DNA from: Phaeobacter sp. CECT 5382
Lineage (GTDB): Bacteria; Pseudomonadota; Alphaproteobacteria; Rhodobacterales; Rhodobacteraceae
Assembly: GCF_001457775.1 (NCBI RefSeq)
Contig: NZ_CYSG01000009.1
Location: 62,001 to 126,000 of the forward strand
Length of the DNA: 64,000 bases
Direction of reading: 5' to 3'
How positions within the stretch are numbered: position 1 is the first letter of the stretch; each line of letters starts with the position of its first letter. The position numbers and the translations under genes were made by a program. Shown piece after piece: positions 34,487 to 44,112 of the stretch. Under the pieces are notes generated by a model that had not been told where the DNA came from, ran no database searches, and was given only the letters and a program-made list of their open reading frames with translations.

Positions 34487-36765
34487 GTCAGACCTGCTTT
34501 CACTGTATTACGCATCGCGTGTGCCGCGCCGGCAGAGGCGGGCAAGCGAATTACTGCCATGGCACCACAATGTTGGTGCCCTTCAAAGATCGGTGCATCC
34601 TCAAGCGAGAGCGCACCGCCGTGTTCTTCAATAATTTTTTTCACAATCGGCAGCCCCAGTCCGGTGCCTTCGTTACGGGTGGTGACATAGGGCTCAAACA
34701 GCCTGGCCCGATCTTCTGGTAGACCGATGCCATTGTCGGCAATCGTCACCTCATATCCACCTGTTGAAATCTCACGCACTAACACATGGATCTGCGGGTT
34801 CAATGGCCCCTCATGCCCCTTGCGTTTGAGGCTTTCAATAGCCTCGCCTGCGTTCTTGATCAGATTGGTCAGGGCCTGCCCAATCATGGTGGCATCCAGA
34901 TCTGCCCAAAGTGGAGTTTCTGGAAGTTCTGCTGAAATCGTCACATCAGGTTGCCCGGTTTGCTGCAGGATCACCGCATCGCGTACCAGCGTGACCAGAT
35001 CTTCTTCGCGTCGTTCAGGTTCCGGCATACGCGCGAATTTGGAGAATTCATCGACAATCCGCCGCAAGTCATTGGTTTGGCGAATGATCACATCGGTCAT
35101 CGACTGCAGCTGATCGCTGTTCTCTTCGCCCAGTTTAGGGGCAAACTTTCGTTTGATCCGCTCTGCACTCAGCTGGATCGGCGTCAGCGGGTTTTTGATT
35201 TCATGGGCAATACGACGCGCGACATCCCCCCAGGCGGCCATTCGTTGCGCACTAACTAGATCTGTCACGTCATCAAAGGCCACAACATAGCCTTCGAGCC
35301 GCCCATCATCGGCGCGCCGTTGCGACATTCGCACCAGCAAGTTTTCCAGCCGTCCCTGCCGGGTCACCTTTATTTCCTCCTGCTCGGCCTCGACCCCAGT
35401 AGCGATCAGGGTTTCAAACAGCGGCCCGAATTCAGGGATAGCCACCGCAAGCGCCAGCGATTGCTGGTCTTCCTGCCAATCCAGCAGCCGTTCAGCTGAC
35501 CGGTTCACAAAGGTGATCCGACCTTGTTCATCCAAGCCGACCACCCCAGAGGTGACAGAAGACAGCACCGAGTCAAAGAGCCGTCGCCGACGTTCGATTT
35601 GATTTGTATTGTCCAACAGGGTCGCCCGCTGCGCCCGCAATTCCCGCGTCATTTGGTTGAAGTAGTGGCCCAACTGGGAAATCTCGTCGCTGCCGTCTTC
35701 CTCTGGCACCTGCACGTTCAGGTTTCCTGCCCCAACGCGCTGCGCGGCCACCGTCAAACGCCCGACGGGGCGCGACAGCCGTTCGGCAAACCACATACCC
35801 AGCCACATGGCCGCAAGGATCAGGATCAAGGCAAAACCGATATAAAGCAGACCAAATTCGAACAGAACCCGGCCGCGTTCGCTTTCCAGCTGCTGATAGA
35901 GCAGCGCCGTTTCCTGCGTCTCGTCCAACAGATTGAGCAGTGCTCCATCCACGTCCCGGCTGATATATAGAAAACGATCGACAAAGGCATTGAGCCGCAC
36001 CAGCGCGCGAAACTCGTTGTTGTCCCAATCCTGAATGATCGTCATGCCGCTTTTCGAAGCACGCGCGATGTCCGCCTCACTCGGCTGTTCAAAGTCGAAC
36101 TCGTAGGAGCGCTCGCCACGTGCGCGGATGCGGCCTGCACCGTCGATAACATAAGCCTCGCGCAATCCGCGCTGGATCTGCAGCTGCCCCTGGGTCAGCA
36201 CCTGACGCAGCTCGGCATCATTCATGAAGAAACTACGGCTTCGACTTTTGTCCAAAAACCGCGACAGGGCTTCAGCGTCCGTGGTGATGTCACGCCGTTG
36301 TTCTTCCTGATAGGCTTCGGCCGCAGAGAGCGAGCTGCCAATTACCTGTCTGACACGTTCGGAGAACCAGCCTTCAAGTCCGACATTCACCGTAAGCACG
36401 GCAAAAACCGCGACGATCACCGTCGGCCCCAGGGCCAGAAATCCGAAGGCGCCGATCAGTCGCAGATGTAGGCGGGAACCTGCCGATTTTGACCGCCGCG
36501 CCGCAAAGAGCCGCACGATCTGCGTCAGAACCAAGGCCGCGATGGCCATGATATAGACCATGTCGGCCAGCAGAATCAGCCGCAGAGGCAAGGACGAGGC
36601 CCCATGCCCCAATGGTCCAAAAATCAAAAAGGTCAGCAGCGCCAGAAGCGGGCCAAGCACCACCATGCCAAGGGTGCCGATATTGCGGGCCCGGCGCGTT
36701 TTGCGCCATCGGTCCAAGGCCAGAAATGGCCCATACCCCGCCCGTAGTTGTGACTTCTGCGCCAC
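34483..36765 (-). CDS. ntrY: sensor histidine kinase NtrY
   Basis: A 760-residue membrane kinase. Three hydrophobic segments near residues 28-110, an extracytoplasmic loop, another helix near 300-320, then a HAMP region (RLTVAAQRVGAGNLNVQV), a PAS domain (SVTSGVVGLDEQGRITFVN), the phosphoacceptor block IAHEIKNPLTPIQLSAERIKRK and the ATP-binding motifs DNGIGLPE and GTGLGLPIVKK. Partner of NtrX. A short hairpin and T-rich stretch separate it from ntrC. Confidence 0.95.
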   Translation of the reverse strand: MAQKSQLRAGYGPFLALDRWRKTRRARNIGTLGMVVLGPLLALLTFLIFGPLGHGASSLPLRLILLADMVYIMAIAALVLTQIVRLFAARRSKSAGSRLHLRLIGAFGFLALGPTVIVAVFAVLTVNVGLEGWFSERVRQVIGSSLSAAEAYQEEQRRDITTDAEALSRFLDKSRSRSFFMNDAELRQVLTQGQLQIQRGLREAYVIDGAGRIRARGERSYEFDFEQPSEADIARASKSGMTIIQDWDNNEFRALVRLNAFVDRFLYISRDVDGALLNLLDETQETALLYQQLESERGRVLFEFGLLYIGFALILILAAMWLGMWFAERLSRPVGRLTVAAQRVGAGNLNVQVPEEDGSDEISQLGHYFNQMTRELRAQRATLLDNTNQIERRRRLFDSVLSSVTSGVVGLDEQGRITFVNRSAERLLDWQEDQQSLALAVAIPEFGPLFETLIATGVEAEQEEIKVTRQGRLENLLVRMSQRRADDGRLEGYVVAFDDVTDLVSAQRMAAWGDVARRIAHEIKNPLTPIQLSAERIKRKFAPKLGEENSDQLQSMTDVIIRQTNDLRRIVDEFSKFARMPEPERREEDLVTLVRDAVILQQTGQPDVTISAELPETPLWADLDATMIGQALTNLIKNAGEAIESLKRKGHEGPLNPQIHVLVREISTGGYEVTIADNGIGLPEDRARLFEPYVTTRNEGTGLGLPIVKKIIEEHGGALSLEDAPIFEGHQHCGAMAVIRLPASAGAAHAMRNTVKAGLT

Positions 36766-36844
36766 GCGCTGCCCTCATCCTGATGTGTGACCCTAGGGGT
36801 CAACCGCCATATCTCGTGGTCGTACCCAGTACAAAAAATCGGGT

Positions 36845-36860
36845 GCCACAGTTATGTGGC
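36845..36860 (-). promoter_or_regulatory. small hairpin between ntrC and ntrY
   Basis: Minus strand: GCCACA-TAAC-TGTGGC, then six bases and TTTTTT. It could be a weak terminator or attenuator lowering ntrYX expression relative to ntrBC. The stem is only six pairs and the T-run is displaced. Confidence 0.35.
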
Positions 36861-36864
36861 GATA

Positions 36865-38232
36865 TTACATCAGTTTGCGACGGCGTGTCACCTCAATATC
36901 CAGATCGGTGATCTTCTTTCGCAGCGTATTCCGGTTGATCCCCAAAAGATCGGCGCATTTTGCCTGATTTCCCCCGGTTGCACTCAAGGCGATTTCGATC
37001 AGGGGAGCCTCGACCTCACGCAAGATCCTCGCATAAAGCCCCGGTGGTGGCAGGATATCGCCGTGCAGATCAAAATAGCGCTGCAGATGGCGCGCCACCG
37101 CCTCGCTCAAACGTTCATTTGCCGGGCCACCAACACCCGGGCCCGCCTCGCTTTGAGGTCCCAGTGCCGCAGCAACTTCGGACTTGGTTATCTCTTCACT
37201 GCGCGCAGTCAGGGCCAGTCGCCGCAACAGGTTTTCCAGCTGGCGCACATTGCCCGGCCAGGCGCAGTGACGCATCATTTCGCGGGCGTCTTCACCGATC
37301 CTGCGGTGAGGTGCGCCATCGTTTTCGGCCTTGAGCAGAAAATGTTCTGACAACAGCGCGATGTCTTCGACCCGTTCGCGCAAGGAAGGGACGCGCAGCT
37401 CGGTCCCCGACATGCGGTAAAACAGATCCTGCCGTAGAGTTCCGGCCTCCATTGCCGAAGCAGGGCTTTGCTGGCTTGTCGCCATGAAACGCGGTGCGTG
37501 GTCACCCGTGCTGTCCATCATCCGCACCAGGCGGGCCTGGGCCTCATCTGGCAGATCCACCAGCTCATCTATCAGCAGGCTGCCGCCCTTGACCTCGGCC
37601 AGCAGCCGCGCCGGGCCTTCCAATGCCATCAGGTCTTCCTCGCTGGCGGTCACAAAAGGCAGGGTGCGCCGGTCGGAAAAATCATGCACCGCACGAGCAA
37701 TCAGTGATTTCCCGGTACCGCTTTCACCGGTGATCATAAGCGGCATGTCGGTGTTCATCACCCTGGCAATCAACCGATAGAGGCTCTGCATCACCTCACT
37801 GCGCCCCACCAGCGGCAAATCTTCCGGGCGCTCCGGTTCCGTGCTGGGCACATTGCCAGCAGGCGCACGTCTTTCGGTCAGCGCCTTGGCGGTCCGTTTC
37901 ATCAGCTCCGGCAAATCAAAGGGCTTGGGCAGATAGTCATACGCCTCGGCCTCGGCGGCCTTGATAGCGGTCATGATGGTGTTTTGGGCCGAGATCACGA
38001 TCACTGGCAAGCCGGGACGGTCCTGTGCAATTTTGGGCAGCATTTCCAGACCATTGCCATCGGGCATGACCACATCGGAAATCACTACATCGCCCTTGCC
38101 TTCGGCAACCCAGCGCATCAGCGTCGTCAGGGATGACGTGGCATGCACCCGGCAGCCCGCCCGGGTCAAAGCCTGGGTCAGAACGGTCCGAATGGTGCGG
38201 TCGTCATCAGCAACAAGTACGGTGCCATCCAT
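36865..38232 (-). CDS. ntrC: nitrogen regulation response regulator NtrC (no GAFTGA)
   Basis: A 455-residue regulator. Receiver with Asp53 ([13 protein letters not shown]), AAA+ domain with Walker A GESGTGKS near 166 and a Walker-B-like LLIDELVDL, and a Fis-type HTH at the end ([20 protein letters not shown]). The region between these motifs is shortened ([21 protein letters not shown]) and lacks GAFTGA. Rhodobacter capsulatus NtrC also lacks it and is known to activate the housekeeping sigma-70 RNA polymerase. It follows ntrB after three bases. Confidence 0.95.
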   Translation of the reverse strand: MDGTVLVADDDRTIRTVLTQALTRAGCRVHATSSLTTLMRWVAEGKGDVVISDVVMPDGNGLEMLPKIAQDRPGLPVIVISAQNTIMTAIKAAEAEAYDYLPKPFDLPELMKRTAKALTERRAPAGNVPSTEPERPEDLPLVGRSEVMQSLYRLIARVMNTDMPLMITGESGTGKSLIARAVHDFSDRRTLPFVTASEEDLMALEGPARLLAEVKGGSLLIDELVDLPDEAQARLVRMMDSTGDHAPRFMATSQQSPASAMEAGTLRQDLFYRMSGTELRVPSLRERVEDIALLSEHFLLKAENDGAPHRRIGEDAREMMRHCAWPGNVRQLENLLRRLALTARSEEITKSEVAAALGPQSEAGPGVGGPANERLSEAVARHLQRYFDLHGDILPPPGLYARILREVEAPLIEIALSATGGNQAKCADLLGINRNTLRKKITDLDIEVTRRRKLM

Positions 38233-38235
38233 GGA

Positions 38236-39315
38236 TTAGCTCTCCTGCAGTTCTTGGTTTTTTGGAATACGGGATAGCGACAGGCGGAACACGGTATGTC
38301 CCGGCACAGAAGTCACTGAAATCCAGCCATTGTGTTCGGCAATAATCTTGCTCACTAGGGCGAGGCCCAGCCCGGTGCCGTTTTCGCGCCCCGAAACAAA
38401 GGGGTCGAAAACATCATCGCGAATGGCCTCGGGCAGCCCTGGTCCGTCGTCAATGATCTCGATCTGTAGCGGCAGCAGCTTGCCGGTGCCATCACTCCGG
38501 CGCAGCCGAAAAGAATGCTCATAGTAGCTGCGGATTCGGATGTGCCCCCCTGCGGGCCCTGCCGCCTCAGACGCGTTCTTCAACAGGTTAAGCACCACCT
38601 GCAGCAATTGATCTGCATCCCCCCAGGCAAAGGGCAACGAGGGGTCATAATCCTCGGTGATGGTCATATTGGCGCCAAACCCCAGCAATGCCGACCGGCG
38701 GGCCCGGTCCAGCACATCGTGCAGGTTGACAGGTTTGAAATCCGGCGCGCTCAGATTTCCGAATTGTTCAACCTGATCCAGCAGTTTTACGATGCGACGG
38801 CTTTCGCTGACGATGAGATCGGTCAGCTCCAGATCTTCTCCCGCCAGGTTCATGCTCAGAAGCTGCGCCGCCCCCGTGATCCCCGCGAGCGGGTTCTTGA
38901 TCTCATGCGCCAGCATTTCAGCCATGCCGATGGCCGATTGTGCTGCCGATTTTGCCGAATGGTTCTGGGTCATGCGCCCGGCCAATTCGCGCGGTGACAG
39001 CATGAGCAACATCTGTCCCGGCTGTCCCTGTACCGGCGAGACCTGTATGCCACATTGTAGCGGCGCGCGGCTGCGCGACCCTACATCGATATCGTTCACA
39101 AACAGCGGCGTGCCCTGTTCACGGGCGCGCTCGAATGAGGCTTCGATCGGGGCGTCAATGGCGATTTGTTCCCAGACCGGTTGCCCCAAAAGCGCGCGTC
39201 GGGAGGTGTTCAAAAACCCTTCGGCGGCAGAATTTGCATCCTGAATCGAATTGTCGGCAGCGATCAGAAAGGCCGGGATCGGCAATGAGGCCCAGAGAGA
39301 TGCATCCGAAATCAT
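38236..39315 (-). CDS. ntrB: nitrogen regulation sensor kinase NtrB
   Basis: A soluble kinase of 359 residues: PAS domain at the N-terminus (PAFLIAADNSIQDANSAAEGFL), phosphoacceptor block LAHEIKNPLAGITGAAQLL near 140, N-box NLLKNASEAAG, G1 DDGPGLPE and G2 GTGLGLALVSKI. It phosphorylates or dephosphorylates NtrC under PII control. It overlaps dusB by four bases, and dusB-ntrBC is the classic nifR3-ntrBC order. Confidence 0.95.
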   Translation of the reverse strand: MISDASLWASLPIPAFLIAADNSIQDANSAAEGFLNTSRRALLGQPVWEQIAIDAPIEASFERAREQGTPLFVNDIDVGSRSRAPLQCGIQVSPVQGQPGQMLLMLSPRELAGRMTQNHSAKSAAQSAIGMAEMLAHEIKNPLAGITGAAQLLSMNLAGEDLELTDLIVSESRRIVKLLDQVEQFGNLSAPDFKPVNLHDVLDRARRSALLGFGANMTITEDYDPSLPFAWGDADQLLQVVLNLLKNASEAAGPAGGHIRIRSYYEHSFRLRRSDGTGKLLPLQIEIIDDGPGLPEAIRDDVFDPFVSGRENGTGLGLALVSKIIAEHNGWISVTSVPGHTVFRLSLSRIPKNQELQES

Positions 39316-40316
39316 GCCAAAGTCTCCACTGTTTCGCTCTTCGAGTTTGATTCGCTCTGCAAGGCTTCGGGCAGCAGGGCAAGAACAGCTGAAGGGCTTT
39401 TGTCTGTCAAAACCGCACGGCGCAATTTCCCTGGGGTTGCAGCCTCATCCATGTACCAACCCAAATGTTTGCGTGCGACACGCAAGCCCAGATCGGTGCC
39501 ATAAAACGCAAGCATCGCTTCGTAATGTCCCGAAACAAGCGCCACCAGGTCTGCCCCGATGGGCACTTCTGGCTCAGGCGTCTGCCACAGGTCATGGGCA
39601 ACCTGTGCCAACAGCCAGGGCTTGCCCTGAACGCCACGGCCAATCATCACCCCATCAGCCCCGGACTGCGCCAGCGCCTGACGTGCCGTATCACTCCCCA
39701 GAATGTCACCATTGGCGAGCAGCGGCACAGAGAGCGCGTCTTTCACTGGACGGATCGCGGCCCAATCGGCACAGCCTTTGTAGAACTGGCACCGAGTGCG
39801 GCCATGGATCGTAACCATCTGCACCCCGGCGTTTTCGGCCCGCGCCGCGACATCCGCCGCGTTGAGGCAGGCATCATCCCAGCCCAGCCGGGTCTTCAGG
39901 GTCACCGGAATATCCACGGCTTCCACCACCGCCTCGATCAGGGACAGCGCATGATCCGGCGTCTTGAGCAACGCAGAGCCCGAATAGCCATTTGTGACTT
40001 TCTTGGCAGGGCAGCCCATGTTGATATCAATCACCCGCGCCCCACGATCCGCAACCTGGCGCGCGGCTTCGGCCATCCAGCTGGCCTCGCGGCCTGCCAG
40101 CTGTACGGCGGTGTTTTCCACATCCGCGCTCAGCTCTGCACGTTCGCGCACGCCTGGCTTGGCCTGAACCATCTCCTGGCTGGCGACCATCTCGCTCACC
40201 ATCAGGCCGACGCCGAAAGAACGCACCAGATCGCGAAACGGGCGATCCGTGATTCCGGCCATAGGCGCCAGCGCGATGGGAGGTGTCAGTGAGGTGGTTC
40301 CGAGGGTGAAGGACAA
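39312..40316 (-). CDS. dusB: tRNA-dihydrouridine synthase B
   Basis: A flavoprotein of 334 residues that reduces uridine to dihydrouridine in the D-loop of tRNA. FMN site APMAGITDRPFR at the N-terminus, the catalytic Cys in MGCPAKKVTNGYSGSAL, the KTRLGW segment and a C-terminal helical domain. Known as nifR3 in Rhodobacter and Azospirillum, it is the first gene of the ntr operon here and overlaps ntrB. Confidence 0.95.
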   Translation of the reverse strand: MSFTLGTTSLTPPIALAPMAGITDRPFRDLVRSFGVGLMVSEMVASQEMVQAKPGVRERAELSADVENTAVQLAGREASWMAEAARQVADRGARVIDINMGCPAKKVTNGYSGSALLKTPDHALSLIEAVVEAVDIPVTLKTRLGWDDACLNAADVAARAENAGVQMVTIHGRTRCQFYKGCADWAAIRPVKDALSVPLLANGDILGSDTARQALAQSGADGVMIGRGVQGKPWLLAQVAHDLWQTPEPEVPIGADLVALVSGHYEAMLAFYGTDLGLRVARKHLGWYMDEAATPGKLRRAVLTDKSPSAVLALLPEALQSESNSKSETVETLA

Positions 40317-40494
40317 CTGCCTAATCCTTGTGCATGTGGTAGTTTTCTAACCGAACCCCACGCTATTGGACAATGAAACTGCCTATCACAAGCGCTGTTG
40401 TGCGACGTAATGCCTATTTTTTGAGCACCTCAACACGGGTGATTGCCACCAGATGCGGCAGAACATAAACAATTCGAAGCTACGGAGGACCTTG

Positions 40495-41637
40495 ATGACA
40501 ACTGCTGCATTGATTGTCGCAGCCGGGCGCGGCACCCGCGCAGGCGGCGGCCTCGCAAAACAATGGCGCCCCCTGAAGGGGCGGCAGGTCATCGACTGGA
40601 CACTGGATGTATTTGCAGATGCAGGCATCGACCACATTGCTCTGGTTTTGTCTGCCGAAGACTCCGAGGCCAGGGCGCGTTTTGAGGCCGACTCACGCCT
40701 CACGCTCACCGAAGGCGGCGCGGAAAGGTCGCAATCGGTGCTCAATGGTCTTCTGGCCCTGCAGTGTCAGGGCGTCACCAAGGTGCTGATCCATGATGCG
40801 GCCCGCCCCTGCACCAGCCAGATCCTGATCAAACGGGTGCTGGAGGCACTGGACAGTGCCCAGGCCGCAGCCCCCGCCCTGGAAGTGACCGATGCGCTCT
40901 GGACCGGCTCCAACGGACAGGTCACCGGCACCCGGGATCGCAGCGGGTTGTTCCGAGCACAAACCCCCCAGGGGTTTCACTATGCAACTATTTTGGCGGC
41001 CCATCAGGCGCATCCCGGCGGGTCCGCAGATGATGTGGAAGTCGCCCGCGCCGCCGGGCTTGACGTCACCATTGTTCCGGGCGAGCCAGACAATATCAAA
41101 ATCACCCGGCCCGAGGATTTTGCCCGCGCCGAAAACATACTGAGGACAAAAGCAGATATGGATATCAGGTTGGGCAATGGCTATGACGTGCACCGGTTCG
41201 GCCCCGGCAACTTCGTCACCCTCTGTGGCGTCGAAATCCCGCATGAACGCGGTCTGCAAGGCCATTCCGATGCCGATGTCGGCATGCATGCGGTGACCGA
41301 TGCGATCTATGGAGCACTTGCGCAGGGTGACATCGGTCAGCATTTTCCACCGTCGGATCCACAATGGAAGGGTGCCGCCAGCGAGATCTTTTTGCGCCAC
41401 GCCGCATCTCTGGCCCGCGAAATGGGCTTTGAGATCTCCAATGTGGACTGCACCCTTGTCTGTGAGTTTCCAAAGATCGGCCCCCATGCCGCCAAGATGC
41501 GCAGCGTTATGGCCGATATTCTGGGACTTGAAGCCGCGCGCGTTTCGGTCAAAGCGACCACATCCGAACGGCTGGGCTTTACCGGGCGTAGCGAGGGGAT
41601 CGCCTCCCTTGCCACCGCAGCCCTGGTGAAATTATGA
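40495..41637 (+). CDS. ispDF: bifunctional IspD/IspF isoprenoid biosynthesis enzyme
   Basis: A fusion of 380 residues. Residues 1-220 are 2-C-methyl-D-erythritol 4-phosphate cytidylyltransferase ([34 protein letters not shown]). Residues 224-380 are 2,4-cyclodiphosphate synthase ([25 protein letters not shown] with the metal-binding Asp and His). It catalyses steps 3 and 5 of the MEP pathway. GGAGG before the ATG at 40495 gives the start. It overlaps pgpA by four bases. Confidence 0.97.
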   Translation: MTTAALIVAAGRGTRAGGGLAKQWRPLKGRQVIDWTLDVFADAGIDHIALVLSAEDSEARARFEADSRLTLTEGGAERSQSVLNGLLALQCQGVTKVLIHDAARPCTSQILIKRVLEALDSAQAAAPALEVTDALWTGSNGQVTGTRDRSGLFRAQTPQGFHYATILAAHQAHPGGSADDVEVARAAGLDVTIVPGEPDNIKITRPEDFARAENILRTKADMDIRLGNGYDVHRFGPGNFVTLCGVEIPHERGLQGHSDADVGMHAVTDAIYGALAQGDIGQHFPPSDPQWKGAASEIFLRHAASLAREMGFEISNVDCTLVCEFPKIGPHAAKMRSVMADILGLEAARVSVKATTSERLGFTGRSEGIASLATAALVKL

Positions 41638-42131
41638 CCCTCGCGACACTAGTAGGGACGGTTTTTGGCGTCGGCTATCTGCGCCCTGCCCCCGGAACCT
41701 GGGGATCTCTTGCCGCCCTGCCCCTGGCCTATGGGCTGCATGTTCTGGGCGGCTTTCCCCTGCTGGCCTGTGCAACTGTGCTGGTCACGGTGATAGGCTA
41801 TTGGGCGACGGCCGCGATGACCCTTGGCCAGGACGATCATGACCCCTCAGAAATCGTGATTGATGAGGTTGCTGGCCAATGGCTGGCGATCTGGGCGATC
41901 TCCTACCCCGCATGGTCGCATGACATCGACATCACCGCGCTCTGGCCCGGCTGGATTTCGGCCTTTGTGTTGTTTCGTCTGTTTGACATCCGCAAACCCG
42001 GACCTGTTGGCTGGGCGGATCGCAAGCATGGTCCGATGGGGGTGATGCTGGATGATGTCATTGCTGGCGCTCTTGCCGCCATCGGCGTTGCTGCCCTTGC
42101 CGGATTTTCGCATGGGGTTCTGGGTCTATGA
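41634..42131 (+). CDS. pgpA: phosphatidylglycerophosphatase A
   Basis: A 165-residue membrane enzyme. Conserved [15 protein letters not shown] near the N-terminus, [15 protein letters not shown] with catalytic Asp/Glu, and [28 protein letters not shown] at the end. It dephosphorylates phosphatidylglycerol phosphate during phospholipid synthesis. It overlaps ispDF upstream and pncC downstream, each by ATGA. Confidence 0.95.
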   Translation: MTLATLVGTVFGVGYLRPAPGTWGSLAALPLAYGLHVLGGFPLLACATVLVTVIGYWATAAMTLGQDDHDPSEIVIDEVAGQWLAIWAISYPAWSHDIDITALWPGWISAFVLFRLFDIRKPGPVGWADRKHGPMGVMLDDVIAGALAAIGVAALAGFSHGVLGL

Positions 42132-42634
42132 CAGTTGAGCCATCACTGGTTGCCGACCTGATTGCGCGCGCAACGGCGCTTGGCATCACAATCGCCACCG
42201 CCGAAAGCTGCACCGGCGGCATGGTCGCAGCCGCGCTCACCGATGTCGCTGGCTCGTCTGCCGTACTCGATTGCGGCTTTGTCACCTATTCCAACGACGC
42301 CAAGATGAAAATGCTGGGCGTTTCAGCGACCACGCTGGATGCCTGCGGCGCCGTCAGCGAAGAGGTGGCGAAGGAAATGGCACAGGGGGCCTTGCTTCAG
42401 GCCGGAACCGTCCTGGCCGTATCAATAACCGGAATCGCCGGGCCGGGAGGGTCGCAGTTCAAACCCGAAGGGCGCGTCTGCTTTGGTCTGGCGCAAAAAG
42501 ACCAACCACCCCGTTTTGAGACGGTGGAATTTGGCGCACTAGGCCGAGACAGGGTCCGCGCTGCCAGCCGCGACCACGCACTTAACCTATTGCAACAGGC
42601 GGTTTCAAAAATTGAGCGCGAATTGAGCACATGA
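42128..42634 (+). CDS. pncC: CinA C-terminal domain protein, NMN amidohydrolase
   Basis: A stand-alone CinA-C domain of 168 residues with the TAESCTGGMVAAALT catalytic Ser block, TYSNDAKMKMLGV and SITGIAGPGGSQFKPEGRVCFG. Family enzymes hydrolyse nicotinamide mononucleotide to nicotinate mononucleotide in the NAD salvage cycle. No N-terminal MoaB-like domain is present, as in E. coli PncC. It is the last gene of the ispDF-pgpA run. Confidence 0.93.
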   Translation: MTVEPSLVADLIARATALGITIATAESCTGGMVAAALTDVAGSSAVLDCGFVTYSNDAKMKMLGVSATTLDACGAVSEEVAKEMAQGALLQAGTVLAVSITGIAGPGGSQFKPEGRVCFGLAQKDQPPRFETVEFGALGRDRVRAASRDHALNLLQQAVSKIERELST

Positions 42635-42773
42635 TGCATTTTGCCGCCTAATTTTTAATCAGTTTCGCAAAAGCCCATGTTTTTGGCGCTTTTGCGCCCC
42701 GTGATGCTTTTTTCCCCACTCCAGATCGGCTTTGTGGTCGCCACGGTTTTGTGCGGGATGGAAGGACGACGAC

Positions 42774-43955
42774 ATGAATGGGGCTGATACAGCTTGGATT
42801 ATTGTAGCAACGGCACTTGTGCTGTTTATGACTTTGCCGGGGCTCGCCCTGTTCTATGGCGGTCTTGTGCGGGCGCGAAATGTGCTCAGCGTGTTCATGC
42901 AGTGCTACGCAATTGCCTGTTTGATGAGCATTCTCTGGCTGGCCTTTGGCTATACCATTGCTTTTGGCCCCGGCGAGAGCGGCTATTGGGGCGGTCTGGA
43001 CAAGATGTTCCTCACTGGTGTCACGGCTGATAGCCTGTCAGGCACCCTGCCTGAGGTTCTGTTCTTTGCCTTTCAGATGACCTTTGCGATCATCACGCCT
43101 GCACTGATCGTCGGCGCCTATGTCGAACGCGTCGGCTTTGCCTTTGTGCTGACTTTCTCTGGCCTGTGGATGCTGCTGTGCTATGCGCCCGTTGTGCACT
43201 GGATCTGGGGCGGCGGCATGATGTCCGATGGCGGCATCTTTGGTGAAATCGGCGTGCGTGACTTTGCCGGTGGTATCGTTGTGCATGAAACTGCGGGCCT
43301 TGCGGCGCTGATCATTGCTGTCTTCCTAGGGCCACGCAAGAACCGCACCACCCCACCGCATAACCCGGGCTATGTTGTGATTGGTGCGGCCATGCTTTGG
43401 GTTGGCTGGTTCGGCTTCAATGGTGGCTCGCAGCTGGCCGCCGACGGAGGTGCCGCCATGGCGCTGACCGTCACGCATCTTTCTGCTGCTGCTGCCTCGC
43501 TCACCTGGGCGCTGTGGGAAAAGATCAAATACGGCAAGGCCTCGGTCGTGGGTCTGGTCACCGGCACCATTGCGGGCCTTGCCTCCATCACCCCGGCCAG
43601 TGGCTTTGTCGGCCCGATTGAAGCACTGGTCATTGGTGGTGTCGCCGGTATCCTGTGTCAGGAAATGGTCAATCTGGTGCGCAATAAGCTGCAGATTGAC
43701 GATACGCTGGATGTGTTTGCCGTGCATGGTATCGGTGGCATCTTTGGCACCATCATGATCGCCGTCTTTGGCGAAGGCAGCTGGATCGCGCAGCTTGGCG
43801 CACTGGCCGTGGTCGGCATTTTCACCACCGTGGTCACCGTGGCTCTGGTCAAGATCGTTGGAGCCTTCACATCTCTGCGAGTGGATCTTGAGACCGAGAC
43901 CAATGGCCTCGATATTTCAGTACATGGCGAGCGCGCCTACGACATGAGCAGCTAG
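42774..43955 (+). CDS. amtB: ammonium transporter
   Basis: An Amt protein of 393 residues with eleven hydrophobic helices and the family motifs LALFYGGLVRARN, FAGGIVVHETAGLAAL and DVFAVHGIGGIFGTI, including the two pore histidines. The start ATG at 42774 follows GGAAGGACG. There is no PII gene (glnK) beside it, and no N-terminal signal peptide-like extension as in some alphaproteobacterial AmtB proteins. It allows NH3/NH4+ uptake; the ntr genes lie 2.5 kb to the left on the other strand. Confidence 0.95.
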   Translation: MNGADTAWIIVATALVLFMTLPGLALFYGGLVRARNVLSVFMQCYAIACLMSILWLAFGYTIAFGPGESGYWGGLDKMFLTGVTADSLSGTLPEVLFFAFQMTFAIITPALIVGAYVERVGFAFVLTFSGLWMLLCYAPVVHWIWGGGMMSDGGIFGEIGVRDFAGGIVVHETAGLAALIIAVFLGPRKNRTTPPHNPGYVVIGAAMLWVGWFGFNGGSQLAADGGAAMALTVTHLSAAAASLTWALWEKIKYGKASVVGLVTGTIAGLASITPASGFVGPIEALVIGGVAGILCQEMVNLVRNKLQIDDTLDVFAVHGIGGIFGTIMIAVFGEGSWIAQLGALAVVGIFTTVVTVALVKIVGAFTSLRVDLETETNGLDISVHGERAYDMSS

Positions 43956-43970
43956 AACCATTTGAATTTT

Positions 43971-44005
43971 GGCAGGCCCCGGTTTCCACAATTCCGGGGC
44001 CTGCC
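43971..44005 (+). repeat. 12-bp perfect hairpin after amtB
   Basis: GGCAGGCCCCGG at 43971-43982 pairs perfectly with 43994-44005 around an 11-base loop. No T-run follows, so it may protect the amtB mRNA 3' end or aid the real terminator 45 bases later. Confidence 0.6.
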
Positions 44006-44050
44006 CAGAAATGCCACCACTCAGGGCATAGATGCCAATTGCGCATCTCG

Positions 44051-44084
44051 CGGGCTTTCCACATTATGGGAAGCCCGTTTTTTT
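44051..44084 (+). terminator. rho-independent terminator of amtB
   Basis: A 10-bp stem with one G-T pair (CGGGCTTTCC with GGGAAGCCCG, loop ACATTAT) followed by seven T, between the convergent amtB and MmgE/PrpD genes. Confidence 0.85.
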
Positions 44085-44112
44085 CATTCTCCCAGTACGT
44101 TGCAAACAAGCG

